Assembly: GCA_041487355.1 (NCBI GenBank)
Contig: JBGPND010000050.1
Location: 1 to 28,186 of the forward strand
DNA length: 28,186 nucleotides
From: JAMXLO01 sp041487355
GTDB lineage: Bacteria; Pseudomonadota; Alphaproteobacteria; Acetobacterales; Acetobacteraceae
Direction of reading: 5' to 3'
The notes under the pieces are model-generated. The model had not been told where the DNA came from. It saw nothing but the letters and a program-made list of their open reading frames with translations, and searched no databases. Shown piece by piece: positions 8,616 through 17,054 of this stretch (its first letter is position 1; each line of letters begins with the position of its first letter). The position numbers and the translations under genes are program-made.

Positions 8616-9296
8616 ATGTCGTCATCGCGATCCGGCCGAGTCACGATCGCCCCGAGCCTGCTCTCCGCCGACTTCGCCTGTTTGCGGGACGAAGTGCGGG
8701 CGGTCGAGGCAGCAGGCGCGGACTGGCTGCATCTCGACGTGATGGACGGGCATTTCGTGCCCGCTATCAGCTTCGGCCCGCCGATCCTGAAGAGCCTGCG
8801 GCCGCACACGCGCCTGCCGTTCGACGTGCATCTGATGATCGCGCCGGTCGCCCCCTACATCGCCGCCTTTGTCGACGCGGGCGCGGATCACATCCTGGTG
8901 CATCCCGAGGCGGGGCCGCATCTGCATCGCACGTTGCAGCTCATCCGCTCGCTCGGCAAACGTGCCGGTGTCGTATTGAGTCCAGGCACGCCGGTGGAAA
9001 CCGTTGCGTGGGTCCTCGATCTCGTCGACATCATCCTGGTGATGACTGTGAACCCCGGATTCGGCGGCCAGGTATTTCTCTCGCCGCTGCTGTCAAAAAT
9101 CGCGGCGGTGCGCCGGATGATCGATGCGTCGGGCCGCTCGATCGCCTTGTCGGTGGATGGCGGCGTCACGCCGGAAACCGCGCCGCGCGCGATCGCCGCG
9201 GGAGCCGACACACTGGTTGCCGGCACGTCGGTGTTCACCGCGCCCGACTACGCCGCTGCCATCGCGGCGCTGCGTGGCGAGGGACGCGCGGGATGA
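8616..9296 (+). CDS. rpe: Ribulose-phosphate 3-epimerase
   Basis: A 226-residue TIM-barrel enzyme interconverting ribulose 5-phosphate and xylulose 5-phosphate in the pentose phosphate and Calvin pathways. Family motifs run in order: IAPSLLSADF at the N-terminus, LHLDVMDGHFVP, FDVHLMI, VMTVNPGFGGQ and SVDGGV, then the phosphate-binding AGADTLVAGTSVF. They supply the metal-binding His/Asp residues and both catalytic Asp residues. ATG 8616 gives the usual length; an in-frame TTG at 8580 adds twelve residues but lies close to the repeat. The ribosome site is weak. The stop overlaps the next gene by four bases. Confidence 0.94.
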   Translation: MSSSRSGRVTIAPSLLSADFACLRDEVRAVEAAGADWLHLDVMDGHFVPAISFGPPILKSLRPHTRLPFDVHLMIAPVAPYIAAFVDAGADHILVHPEAGPHLHRTLQLIRSLGKRAGVVLSPGTPVETVAWVLDLVDIILVMTVNPGFGGQVFLSPLLSKIAAVRRMIDASGRSIALSVDGGVTPETAPRAIAAGADTLVAGTSVFTAPDYAAAIAALRGEGRAG

Positions 9297-10891
9297 GCGC
9301 GAGCAGTGCGCGCCGCTGGCTGCGCGACGCGCGCCGGGCCTTTGCGCGCCTGCCCAGCCTGCGGATGAGCCGGGTGCCGGATGCGCCTGCCCTGCCGGTG
9401 CGCGATCCCTGGCCAGGCGACCCGGGCCGCGGCGCCAGGCTGCTGCGCGGCGAGCTGGAGGTCGGCGGCGGCGTTCGCTCGTTGCGTCCGGGCGGCTGGT
9501 GCGATGCATCCGGCTCCGCATTGCTGGGCGCGGCGGCCCACGGCTTCACCTGGCTCAGGGATCTGCGCGCGCTGGGGACCGACGCGGCACGGCTGCGCGC
9601 GCGCGCCCTGGTCGCCGAGTGGATCGCCGGGCCGCAAGAGGCGCTGGCGCACCGGCCCGACGTCGCCGGCGCGCGCATCGCCGCCTGGCTCGGCCATTAC
9701 GATTTCTTCGCAGCGACCGCCGACGATGCATTCCGCCAGCGGCTGATGGCCAAGCTGGTCGCCGATGCGCGCAGCCTGTCGGCGGCGCTGCCGGCCGAGG
9801 AGCTGGACGCCCGCGCGCTGACCGCGCTGAAGGGCCTGATCGCCGCCGCGGTGGCGCTGCCGGAGCACGCCGGGTTCCTGACCCGCGCGCTGCGCTTCCT
9901 GCCTCAGGAGATCACGCGCCAGGTGCTGCCGGACGGCTGCCACGCCGAACGCAGCCCCGCCGCGCAGCTCGCCGCGCTGCAGGACCTGACGGAAATCCGT
10001 GCCTTGCTGCAGGCTGCGCAGGCACAGCCTCCGGCGGCACTGACCAGTGCGATCGAGCGGATGGCGCCGGCTCTGCGCGTGCTGCGCCACGGCGACGGTG
10101 GGCTGGCCCTGTTCAACGGCAGCAAGGAGGCAAGCGGCACCCTGGTCGACATGGTGCTGACCCAGGCCGGGCGCGGCGGGCGGGCGCCTTCCGCCTTGAC
10201 CGACGGCGGCTTTCAGCGCCTGCAGGCCGGACGCAGCGTGCTCATCGTGGATTGCGGCGCGCCGCCGCCGGCGGGCCTGGATCGCTATGCCCATGCCGGG
10301 ACGCTGTCGATGGAGCTGTCCGTCGGCCGCGACCGGATGATCGTGAACTGCGGCGCCTTCCCCGCGGGAAACCCCGAGTGGCGGGATGCGACCCGTGCCA
10401 CTGCTGCCCACTCAACGCTGGTGATCGCCGATGTCAGTTCGTCTGAGCTGAAGCCGGAGGGCCTCGGCCGGCGGCCGGTCGTGGTGGAGGCGCAGCGGCA
10501 GGAAGCGAATGGCGCCCATTGGCTGGAGGCCAGCCATGACGGCTGGAAGAAGCTGTTCGGCGCGGTCCACCGCCGGCGTCTGTATCTCGCGGAGAGTGGC
10601 GAGGACGTGCGTGGCGAGGACGCGGTAGAGGCGCCGACGCCGCAGCCGTTCACGCTGCGCTTCCATCTGCACCCGGACGTGAACGCCAGCCTGCAACAGG
10701 ATGGCGAGGCGGTGCTGCTGCGCCTGCGCTCCGGCGGCGGCTGGCGGCTGCGTGCCGATGGCGCCCGCATGAGCCTGGAGGAGAGCATCTACCTCGGCGG
10801 CCCGGAACCCCGCCGCAGCGAACAGGTGCTGCTGACCGGCTACGCCGATGGCCCGCAGCAGGTGAAATGGGCGATCAGCAAGGTTGGTTAG
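9293..10891 (+). CDS. Heparinase II/III-family protein
   Basis: A 532-residue protein starting in an ATGA overlap with rpe. The N-terminal half is helical and Arg/Ala-rich, as in the alpha-barrel of heparinase II/III proteins (HGFTWLRDLRALG, AWLGHYDFF). The C-terminal half (from about residue 300) is beta-rich, with segments typical of the family: DGGFQRLQAGRSVLIVDCG, AHAGTLSMELSVG, and ATAAHSTLVIAD. Proteins of this type next to rsmB and rpe are widespread in alphaproteobacteria, where a purH gene often follows. Here purH is absent and a convergent operon comes next. The substrate is unknown; a role in polysaccharide or cell-envelope turnover is inference from the family. Confidence 0.85.
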   Translation: MSASSARRWLRDARRAFARLPSLRMSRVPDAPALPVRDPWPGDPGRGARLLRGELEVGGGVRSLRPGGWCDASGSALLGAAAHGFTWLRDLRALGTDAARLRARALVAEWIAGPQEALAHRPDVAGARIAAWLGHYDFFAATADDAFRQRLMAKLVADARSLSAALPAEELDARALTALKGLIAAAVALPEHAGFLTRALRFLPQEITRQVLPDGCHAERSPAAQLAALQDLTEIRALLQAAQAQPPAALTSAIERMAPALRVLRHGDGGLALFNGSKEASGTLVDMVLTQAGRGGRAPSALTDGGFQRLQAGRSVLIVDCGAPPPAGLDRYAHAGTLSMELSVGRDRMIVNCGAFPAGNPEWRDATRATAAHSTLVIADVSSSELKPEGLGRRPVVVEAQRQEANGAHWLEASHDGWKKLFGAVHRRRLYLAESGEDVRGEDAVEAPTPQPFTLRFHLHPDVNASLQQDGEAVLLRLRSGGGWRLRADGARMSLEESIYLGGPEPRRSEQVLLTGYADGPQQVKWAISKVG

Positions 10892-11012
10892 CAGTGGTTG
10901 GTGATCAGTAGCTCCCGCCGTCAAGCCCGGGCATGACAGTGGGGGCGGTGGCGCTGACTAAGGGCCCGTACGGCAATAACCGATCGAAGTTCCCACGGAC
11001 CAGTGCCCACGC

Positions 11013-11040
11013 GTCATGGCCCGCCTGCGCGGACCATGAC
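11013..11040. repeat. Intergenic palindrome in a non-coding gap
   Basis: GTCATGGCCCGC (11013-11024) pairs with GCGGACCATGAC (11029-11040), one mismatch, four-base loop. It sits in the roughly 230-bp gap between two convergent genes (10892-11119), which also has a CAAGCCCGGGCATGAC stretch near 10924. Both look like pieces of the GTCATGGCC-type palindromic repeats common in alphaproteobacterial genomes. I see no gene in this gap. Confidence 0.7.
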
Positions 11041-11119
11041 GGCGTTGTACGGGCGCGCCGGACTTGCAGCGCTTTATTTTCCCATGAGCCCTGAGAGCCA
11101 CCCCTTCGGTCGTCTGGCG

Positions 11120-11395
11120 TCACGCCGACGGCACGCGGCGGAAGCCGAAATGATCCGGCGGATCGGTGAGCTCTTCCTCGATGCTGACCACCTCGGCCAT
11201 GCGGGGGCCGCGACGGCAAAAGCGGAGCAGCTCCTCCACCGCGGCGGTGTCGCCCGCCACCAGTGCTTCCACCGAACCGTCCAGCCGGTTGCGCACCCAG
11301 CCCGAGACGCCCAGGTCCCGTGCCTTCTCGACCATCCATTCGCGATAGCCGACGCCCTGCACGAGGCCGCTGATGATCAGGCGTTTGGAATTCAT
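11120..11395 (-). CDS. acyP: Acylphosphatase
   Basis: A 91-residue protein of the usual acylphosphatase length. It has the phosphate-binding loop GLVQGVGYR with catalytic Arg 18 and the second motif GWVRNRLDGSVEA with catalytic Asn 36. The family hydrolyses acyl phosphates such as acetyl phosphate or 1,3-bisphosphoglycerate in the cytoplasm. The start overlaps the ATP12 chaperone stop (ATGA), making it the last gene of a four-gene minus-strand operon. The first motif has Tyr where many members have Phe, a common variant. Confidence 0.93.
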   Translation of the reverse strand: MNSKRLIISGLVQGVGYREWMVEKARDLGVSGWVRNRLDGSVEALVAGDTAAVEELLRFCRRGPRMAEVVSIEEELTDPPDHFGFRRVPSA

Positions 11396-12108
11396 GCCGC
11401 GGTGCCCCGCGACAACTCCAGAAAGCGCGCCGCAATGCCGACGTCGTCCGCGATGGCGCGACGCCTGGCGGCAGCTTCCGCGTCCTCGCCCCAGGCCTCG
11501 GCCTGGAACAGCTCGTCGAGGCAACCCAGTGCATGGGCTGTGGCGGCATCGAGCCGGCCCTCGGTCAGGGCCAGCCCGAGCACGAGGCTGCCAAGTGCCG
11601 GCACCGCCACGCCGAGCGCGGCAAGGGCAGGGGTGTCGAGTGCGGCCACCGCACGACGCAACGCGGCAAGGCTGCCGCGGTGCTGCCTGACATAGGCGAT
11701 GCCTGTGCTGATCCGCAGCGGCGCGTCGTAGGTCAGCGCGGCCCAGTCGAGCCACGGCTGCCACTCGCGCGCCTGCCGAAGGACCAACGCCTCTGGCGCT
11801 TCGGCGCGGTAGCACAGCAGATCGCTTTCGGCGTAGCGGGCGATCGCGTCGATGGTGGGCGCGGGATCGGGGGCGATGCGTTGCTGCGCCGTGCCGGCAA
11901 TGCGGGTCAGCTTCGTGTCCGCAAACGACATTTCTCCGCCCTTCGCCCCACCGGCCGTCTGCCACTCCTCGGCGATCGCACGGGCGAGCGGTTCGGCGCC
12001 GACGTACAGCACGGCACCGCCGGGCAGGTGCATCCTGCTGCCGTCAAGCAGGATGGCGTAGCCCTCGGCGGCAGGCTCGATCGTGGCGGTATCCCAGAAG
12101 CGCTTCAC
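11392..12108 (-). CDS. ATP12-family F1-ATPase assembly chaperone
   Basis: A 238-residue ATP12-like protein. In mitochondria ATP12 binds the F1 alpha subunit during assembly; alphaproteobacterial homologues are thought to do the same. Matching family features are the N-terminal KRFWDTATI followed by a short beta-rich domain (YAILLDGSRMHLPGGAVL), LARAIAEEWQ, and the helical segment ESDLLCYRAEAP followed by REWQPWLDWA. I place the start at GTG 12108, because GGAGG lies six bases upstream and the protein then starts at the family boundary; the longer open frame upstream overlaps the AsmA-like gene. It lies 22 bases after that gene and overlaps acyP. Confidence 0.88.
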   Translation of the reverse strand: MKRFWDTATIEPAAEGYAILLDGSRMHLPGGAVLYVGAEPLARAIAEEWQTAGGAKGGEMSFADTKLTRIAGTAQQRIAPDPAPTIDAIARYAESDLLCYRAEAPEALVLRQAREWQPWLDWAALTYDAPLRISTGIAYVRQHRGSLAALRRAVAALDTPALAALGVAVPALGSLVLGLALTEGRLDAATAHALGCLDELFQAEAWGEDAEAAARRRAIADDVGIAARFLELSRGTAA

Positions 12109-12130
12109 GCCGACCTCCGACGCAGGCCGA

Positions 12131-14521
12131 TCAACGGAACAGTTGCCGCAGCAGACCGCCGACATCGGGCAGCTTTGAGCCTGCCCCCGGGCTTGACCCG
12201 GGGGGCTGCTGCGCGGGCTGGCCGGATGGCGCCGGCTGAGCAGCCTGACTGGTCGGCGCCGTGCCGCCCGGCTGGCCGCGGGCGATGGTGAGGGCTGCCC
12301 CGCAATCGGCGCCCGCACCGCCGCCGAGCAGTTTCTGCCCGCCCAACGCGCCGGCTATCATGCCGAGCGGTGTCGTGCCGCCGAGTAAGACTCCGGCCAC
12401 TGTTCCCGCATTGGCGGCGACGGCGGCGCCCGGGTCCGGGTTAGCCGACGTTGCGCGGAACGTGCCGGTGACACGCAGCGGCACGACCACGCCGGTGCCA
12501 CCGACACGGGCCTGTGGCCGGACATGCAGATCGATGGTCTCCGCTCCCAGGTTCATGCTGCCATCGCCATCCATGGTGAGCAGCGACGAGCTTAGCAACA
12601 GCGTGCGCAGCGTGCCGACGCCGTGATTGGCGTCGATCCGGACTGCAAAGCATTCGACCTGGCTGGTGCCGCCCCGGCCAACCAGATCGAGCAGGCTCAC
12701 CTCTCTCAGGATGCTGCCCAGCGTGCTGCCAAGCAGGCGATTGTCGACCGTGCCGTTGACCATGGCGAGGCCAAGCGATCCGCCGAGGCCGCCGGCGATG
12801 GCATGTGGCGTGGCGCCCGCGCCGTGCAGGTCGGCGTAGACTTCCAGCTTGCCCGTGGCGTAGCCGGGCAGGCCCAGTGCCGCGAGCAGCGGCTGCACCG
12901 CGAAACTCGGCGCATGCAGCCGCAGCGCCACCGGGGGCGCCGGCTGTCTGGCATCGGCGATGAGCGACGCGTCGAGGTGGCCCTCGGGCAGATCGGCGGA
13001 GAACGGGTCGAGACGGAGCTGGCCATCGCGCAGGGCGAGGTGCAGCGTGATGGCGCGATACACGGCGCCGCCCGACTTCAGCTCGGCGACGTTCAGCGTC
13101 AGGTCGGCATCGGCAGGACGCAGCAGATCGAACGGGATCGGCGCATCGGGTATCACCCGGCCGTTTTTGGTGGGTCCCGAGGGCGGCGGCCCGGCTGGCG
13201 CGGCGCCCGCGCCGGCGGGATTTTCGGGCGACTTGCCGAGCGCGGCGAGCAGCCTGTCGGCATCGATCATGTCGGACTTCACGTCGCCCTGCAGCGATGG
13301 CCGTCCGCCTGCGCCGGACGCCACGGTGCCCTTGAACGCCAGGCTGGACCCGGCAGCCTGCAGGCTCAGGTCGATCGGGACGGGCCCCGACCTGGTACCC
13401 GACAGCAGACCGGCGGGAGCACCCAGGGAGCCAGCCAGGGTCGCGGGCGCGTTGTCGAAGCTGCCCTGGCCGGACACCAGCACCGGCTGATCGAGCCGCG
13501 CCGCCGCGACGTCCAGCTTGTCCAGCTTCAGCCCCGCCAGCGTCCTGGTCAGGTCCGATGCGCCGACGTGCAGGGTGATGCCGGAAACCTCCGGCAGCTT
13601 CGCGCCGACATCGGCGAGCCGCGCGGAGACGCCGACATCGTGCAGCGGCGGCAGCGCACTCCCCGGCAGGAAGCGCGACAGGGCAGCCAGGTCCGGAACG
13701 TTCGCGGTCAGCTTGATCGCGTAGCCGCGCCCTTGCAGCGGTTGGGTGAAGCTGCCGTCCACTGCGAGCTTCGCCCCGGCGGCTTCCAGGCTCAGTTGCA
13801 CCGGCCAGGGCGTGTTGGCTTGCGATTCCTGCAGGCGGGTCAGTGGACCGAGTTGGCCGGCCAGTGTGAACGGCACTCCATTGTAGGTCGCCGCCGCGGA
13901 GAGCAGCAGGTTCGCATCGGGAGACGCGGCGCGGGCTTCCAGGCTCTTGAGGCCGACCACGGTGCTGTGGCCGGTTGCCGCATCCCGCCAGGCGACGGTG
14001 CCATCCTCGATCCGCACGACGGCGACGGTGATGCGGGTCGGCGTCTTTTCCTGCGTTCCGGTTGGCCCGGCCTGGCGTGTGGCTTCGGTGGTTTCCGGCG
14101 TGAATTGCCAGTTGGGCCGGCCCTTGACGTCCGTCTCCAGCAGGATGTCCGGTTTGACCAGGACCAGCCGGTCGATCTCGACGCGGCGGCTCAGCAACGG
14201 CAGCAGGGCGAGCTTCAGGTCCAGCCGGTCGAGCGTGGCCATTTGTGGGCGCGAGAAGCCGGGCGGGTTGGCGAAGGCGACGCCTTGGATCGTGAGGGTC
14301 GGCTGCAGCGACAGCCCCAGGTGAATGCGCCCCTGCAGGGTGAGGTCGCGTCCGGTCTCCTGCTTCACCGCAGCGACGATCCGCGGCTTCAGGCTATCCG
14401 GATCGAAACTGGCGAGCAGGATGCCGGCGCCGACGACAGCGAGCCCAACCACGGCCGCAAGCGACCACAGGCCGATGCGCACCGGACGCGGGATGCTTCG
14501 CCATGCCAGCCGCATTGCCAT
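12131..14521 (-). CDS. AsmA-family protein
   Basis: A 796-residue inner-membrane protein with a short cytoplasmic N-terminus, one membrane helix (about residues 14-37, GLWSLAAVVGLAVVGAGILL) and a large periplasmic region. The segment after the helix (DPDSLKPRIVAAVKQETGRD, then LSLQPTLTIQGVAFANPPGF) is the AsmA N-terminal signature, and the C-terminal GLAMVNGTVDNRLLGSTLG block matches the AsmA-like C-terminal domain. The family forms beta-groove bridges tied to outer-membrane lipid transport and biogenesis. The C-terminal tail (QPAQQPPGSSPGAGSKL) is a low-complexity linker whose DNA contains a palindromic element at 12184-12204. It starts 19 bases after the rluC stop. Confidence 0.85.
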   Translation of the reverse strand: MAMRLAWRSIPRPVRIGLWSLAAVVGLAVVGAGILLASFDPDSLKPRIVAAVKQETGRDLTLQGRIHLGLSLQPTLTIQGVAFANPPGFSRPQMATLDRLDLKLALLPLLSRRVEIDRLVLVKPDILLETDVKGRPNWQFTPETTEATRQAGPTGTQEKTPTRITVAVVRIEDGTVAWRDAATGHSTVVGLKSLEARAASPDANLLLSAAATYNGVPFTLAGQLGPLTRLQESQANTPWPVQLSLEAAGAKLAVDGSFTQPLQGRGYAIKLTANVPDLAALSRFLPGSALPPLHDVGVSARLADVGAKLPEVSGITLHVGASDLTRTLAGLKLDKLDVAAARLDQPVLVSGQGSFDNAPATLAGSLGAPAGLLSGTRSGPVPIDLSLQAAGSSLAFKGTVASGAGGRPSLQGDVKSDMIDADRLLAALGKSPENPAGAGAAPAGPPPSGPTKNGRVIPDAPIPFDLLRPADADLTLNVAELKSGGAVYRAITLHLALRDGQLRLDPFSADLPEGHLDASLIADARQPAPPVALRLHAPSFAVQPLLAALGLPGYATGKLEVYADLHGAGATPHAIAGGLGGSLGLAMVNGTVDNRLLGSTLGSILREVSLLDLVGRGGTSQVECFAVRIDANHGVGTLRTLLLSSSLLTMDGDGSMNLGAETIDLHVRPQARVGGTGVVVPLRVTGTFRATSANPDPGAAVAANAGTVAGVLLGGTTPLGMIAGALGGQKLLGGGAGADCGAALTIARGQPGGTAPTSQAAQPAPSGQPAQQPPGSSPGAGSKLPDVGGLLRQLFR
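12184..12204. repeat. Short palindrome inside the AsmA-like coding region
   Basis: CCCCCGGG and CCCGGGGG arms enclose a CTTGA loop. Read in frame on the minus strand it gives Pro-Gly-Ser-Ser-Pro-Gly in the C-terminal linker. Related forms occur in coding sequence at 15324, 17804 and 27818. Confidence 0.75.
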
Positions 14522-14540
14522 CTCGCTCTCTACTCCTCCC

Positions 14541-15557
14541 TCACCGCCGCTCGGCGGGGCGCGTCGCCGGCGCGTGGAACCCCAGTGTGCGGAAAGTCTG
14601 CGTCATGTGGGGCGGCAGGTCTGCCTCCACCAGCAATGTTCCGCCCGCGGGATGGGGCAGCCGGAGCGCGCGTGCATGCAAGTGAAGTTCGCTTGAGAGT
14701 CCCTCCACGGTGGCGCTGAAGGCGTTGTTCTGGTCGGGCCTGGCGTATTTCACGTCGCCGAGGATCGGTGCGCCGATCGCCACGCAATGGACGCGAAGCT
14801 GATGCGTGCGCCCGGTCAGCGGCCGCAGTTCCAGCCATGCCAGCTTCTGTCCGGCATGATCGAGCGTGCGGTAGTCCGTGATCGCGCGGGCAGCGTCCTT
14901 GTCGGCACGCTCGGCCACCTCGGTACGCTCGCCGCGCGGCCCGCCGATGCGCCGCAGCGGCAGGTCGATGCGGCCTTCCGGCGGAACGGGCCGGCCTGCC
15001 ACGACGGCCCAGTAGGTCTTCTCCACCTCGCGGCCACGGAATGCCGCGGCGAGCTTGGCCGCGGTTCCCGGCGTGCGGGCGAGCAGCAGCACACCGGACG
15101 TGTCGCGGTCGAGGCGGTGCACCAGGCGGGGCCGCTCGGGCGAGCCGAAGCGCAGCGCGTCGAGCAGCGCATCCAGGTGATGGGTGATGCCGGGCCCGCC
15201 CTGCACCGGCAGGCCGTGCGGCTTGTTCAGCACCAGCACGTGATCGTCGCGATAGATCACCAGCCGCTGCAGGTCCCGCGCGGTGTGCGGATCGATCTCA
15301 GGCCGCGGCTTGGGCGCCGGACCCGCCCCCGCCCCCGCACTTGATCCGGGGGGCGCTGGCAGCGGCGGGACGCGAACCGACTGACCGGCGGCGAGGCGGG
15401 TGGCCGCCTCGGCGCGATGGCCGTCCACCCGCACCTGGCCGGTGCGGCACAGCTTCTGGATCGACGCCTGGGTCAGTCCAGGGAAGTGCCGGCGGAACCA
15501 GCGGTCCAGCCGAATATCCGCCTCGTCCTCGCTGACCGTGAGTGTTGCAACCGCCAT
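14541..15557 (-). CDS. rluC: RluA/RluC-family 23S rRNA pseudouridine synthase
   Basis: A 338-residue enzyme with an N-terminal S4 RNA-binding domain (residues about 12-65) and a pseudouridine synthase domain. The catalytic motif HRLDRDTSG is at 147-155 with catalytic Asp 150; LNKPHGLPVQGG near 110, RTHQLRVH and GDVKY also match the family. RluC modifies U955, U2504 and U2580 of 23S rRNA; here the exact sites are inference, so RluD or another subgroup is possible. The linker between the domains (PPGSSAGAGAGPAPKPRPE, residues 69-87) is encoded by a degenerate palindromic repeat. First gene of the minus-strand operon with the AsmA-like, ATP12 and acyP genes. Confidence 0.87.
   Translation of the reverse strand: MAVATLTVSEDEADIRLDRWFRRHFPGLTQASIQKLCRTGQVRVDGHRAEAATRLAAGQSVRVPPLPAPPGSSAGAGAGPAPKPRPEIDPHTARDLQRLVIYRDDHVLVLNKPHGLPVQGGPGITHHLDALLDALRFGSPERPRLVHRLDRDTSGVLLLARTPGTAAKLAAAFRGREVEKTYWAVVAGRPVPPEGRIDLPLRRIGGPRGERTEVAERADKDAARAITDYRTLDHAGQKLAWLELRPLTGRTHQLRVHCVAIGAPILGDVKYARPDQNNAFSATVEGLSSELHLHARALRLPHPAGGTLLVEADLPPHMTQTFRTLGFHAPATRPAERR
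15324..15354. repeat. Degenerate palindrome inside the pseudouridine synthase gene
   Basis: GCCCCCGCACTTGAT followed by CCGGGGGGC, with an additional GCCCCC duplication before it. It encodes the Gly/Ala/Pro linker between the S4 and catalytic domains and matches the elements at 12184 and 27818 in arm sequence and CTTGA core. Confidence 0.6.
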
Positions 15558-15689
15558 TCGCTGCTTTCTTCATCGCCCCGTTTGATCGCCCTTGGGCTTG
15601 GCTGGCCGAGCCGCCGGGTTCATGTGTGGATGGCCCCGGGCTGGCAAGTGTTTTCCCGTCCATGCAGTGCCGGCCAATCGCCGTGCCGC

Positions 15690-15851
15690 GAAGTGCCCGG
15701 TTGCCTGATCGCGCTTCCATGGTTGCGCGCACTGAACGGCGAGCGGGTGATCGTTGCCCGCCATGGCCGGCCAATCATTGAGTTGAAGGTTATCGACGAC
15801 GACGCTGGACTCGTGCAACCCGACTCTCTGGGCGACCTCGCTCCGGAATGA
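15690..15851 (+). pseudogene. Possible remnant of a Phd/YefM-type antitoxin gene
   Basis: The frame ending at 15851 encodes LRALNGERVIVARHGRPIIEL, closely resembling the core of Phd/YefM-like antitoxins (a Gly-Glu-x-Val-x-Ile/Val-x-Arg-x-Gly-x-Pro pattern). The expected N-terminal beta strand and start codon are absent in that frame; a neighbouring frame holds RSARLPDRASMVAR, which fits the region just before the core, suggesting a frameshift. No toxin gene is next to it. It fills most of a 378-bp gap between rluC and the methyltransferase. I am only moderately sure; it may be a chance match. Confidence 0.35.
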
Positions 15852-15935
15852 GCCACCCGCCACCCTGGGCAGTTTTCGTTTGACGTCCAGACGTCTTTCG
15901 ACTAGCGCCAATCCTGGTAGGGGGGAGGCCGAATT

Positions 15936-17054
15936 GTGTCTTTTGCGCCAGGCACCGTACGAGACTCGATCGTCAACTATTTGTCCACCTTGGGCGGCGA
16001 TGCTGCCATGAAAGACATCAGTGCGGCGGTGGCGGCCAGGATGGGCAAGGTTTCCCCATCGTCGATCAGGTCATATCTCAATCTGAACGTCCCCGACCTG
16101 TTTGAACGCACCGAACGAGGTCGCTACCGCCTGAAGCCCATCGATCCTCTCGATGAGTTGGTCGTTATCGGCCAACCGGTCCTGCGCGAGGGCTTGGCAA
16201 GTCTCTACCAGTCCGACTGTTTCGAGTGGCTGGCCAACTGGCAGCCGTCGTCGGTTCACGCGGTGGTGACCGACCCGCCCTATGGCCTCGTCGAGTACTC
16301 GGATCGCGAGCAGAAGAAATTGCGCGACGGGAAGGGTGGCATCTGGCGAATTCCGCCGTCATTCGATGGCCACAGGCGATCACCCTTGCCACGTTTCACT
16401 GTCCTGGATGCCCAGAATCGCCGCGACCTTCACGCCTTTTTCAGGCGGCTCGGCGGTCTGTTGGGTCGGGTAGCGGTTCCCGGAGCAAACATCATTGTGG
16501 CCAGCAACCCTTTGCTGTCCCATATCGTGGCCGCCGCCATGTCCGAGGCCGGCCTTGAATTGCGAGGAACGATCGTCAGGCTGACGATGACAATGCGAGG
16601 CGGGGACAGGCCGAAGAACGCTCACACGGAATTTGCCGACATCAGCGTGATGCCCCGATCGATGTGGGAGCCGTGGGTTGTGTTCCGCAAACCCATCGAG
16701 GGACGCGTGCAGGACAACCTCCGAAAATGGCAGACAGGTGGGTTCCGCCGACCTTGCACCGAGAAGCCGTTTGGCGACGTAATTCGCTCGAACCCCACAT
16801 CCAAGGCAGAGCGAACAATCGCGCCGCACCCGTCGTTGAAGCCGCAAAGCTTCCTGCGCCGTGTTGTCAGGGCTGCGTTGCCGTTGGGAGAGGGCATCGT
16901 GCTCGACCCGTTCGCCGGGTCAGGTTCAACCTTGGCTGCCGCCAATGCTGTTGGCTACCGAAGTATGGGGATCGAGAGCGATCCGGAATTCATCAGGATT
17001 GCCACGACCGCAGTCGCACGCCTTGGGTCACTCAAGCTGGTAGATCCAGCTTGA
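15936..17054 (+). CDS. DNA methyltransferase, beta class, with N-terminal winged-helix domain
   Basis: A 372-residue site-specific DNA methyltransferase. The catalytic motif DPPY is at 113-116 and the SAM-binding motif DPFAGSGS at 324-331; catalysis before SAM binding marks the beta class, and DPPY suggests N6-adenine methylation, though N4-cytosine cannot be excluded. The first 70 residues (VRDSIVNYLSTLGG, SPSSIRSYL, FERTERGRYRL) look like a winged helix of the HARE-HTH type. The start is GTG 15936 with GGGGGAGG seven bases upstream. Its 3' end overlaps the convergent restriction-endonuclease-like gene by 27 bases. GC content is lower than in the surrounding core genes, suggesting horizontal transfer. 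The recognition sequence is unknown. Confidence 0.9.
   Translation: MSFAPGTVRDSIVNYLSTLGGDAAMKDISAAVAARMGKVSPSSIRSYLNLNVPDLFERTERGRYRLKPIDPLDELVVIGQPVLREGLASLYQSDCFEWLANWQPSSVHAVVTDPPYGLVEYSDREQKKLRDGKGGIWRIPPSFDGHRRSPLPRFTVLDAQNRRDLHAFFRRLGGLLGRVAVPGANIIVASNPLLSHIVAAAMSEAGLELRGTIVRLTMTMRGGDRPKNAHTEFADISVMPRSMWEPWVVFRKPIEGRVQDNLRKWQTGGFRRPCTEKPFGDVIRSNPTSKAERTIAPHPSLKPQSFLRRVVRAALPLGEGIVLDPFAGSGSTLAAANAVGYRSMGIESDPEFIRIATTAVARLGSLKLVDPA

Noticed and set aside
15570..15911. Minus-strand open frame (113 codons) opposite the antitoxin-like remnant
   Set aside because: Starts with TTG, has no ribosome site or recognisable motif, and ends before the pseudouridine synthase gene.
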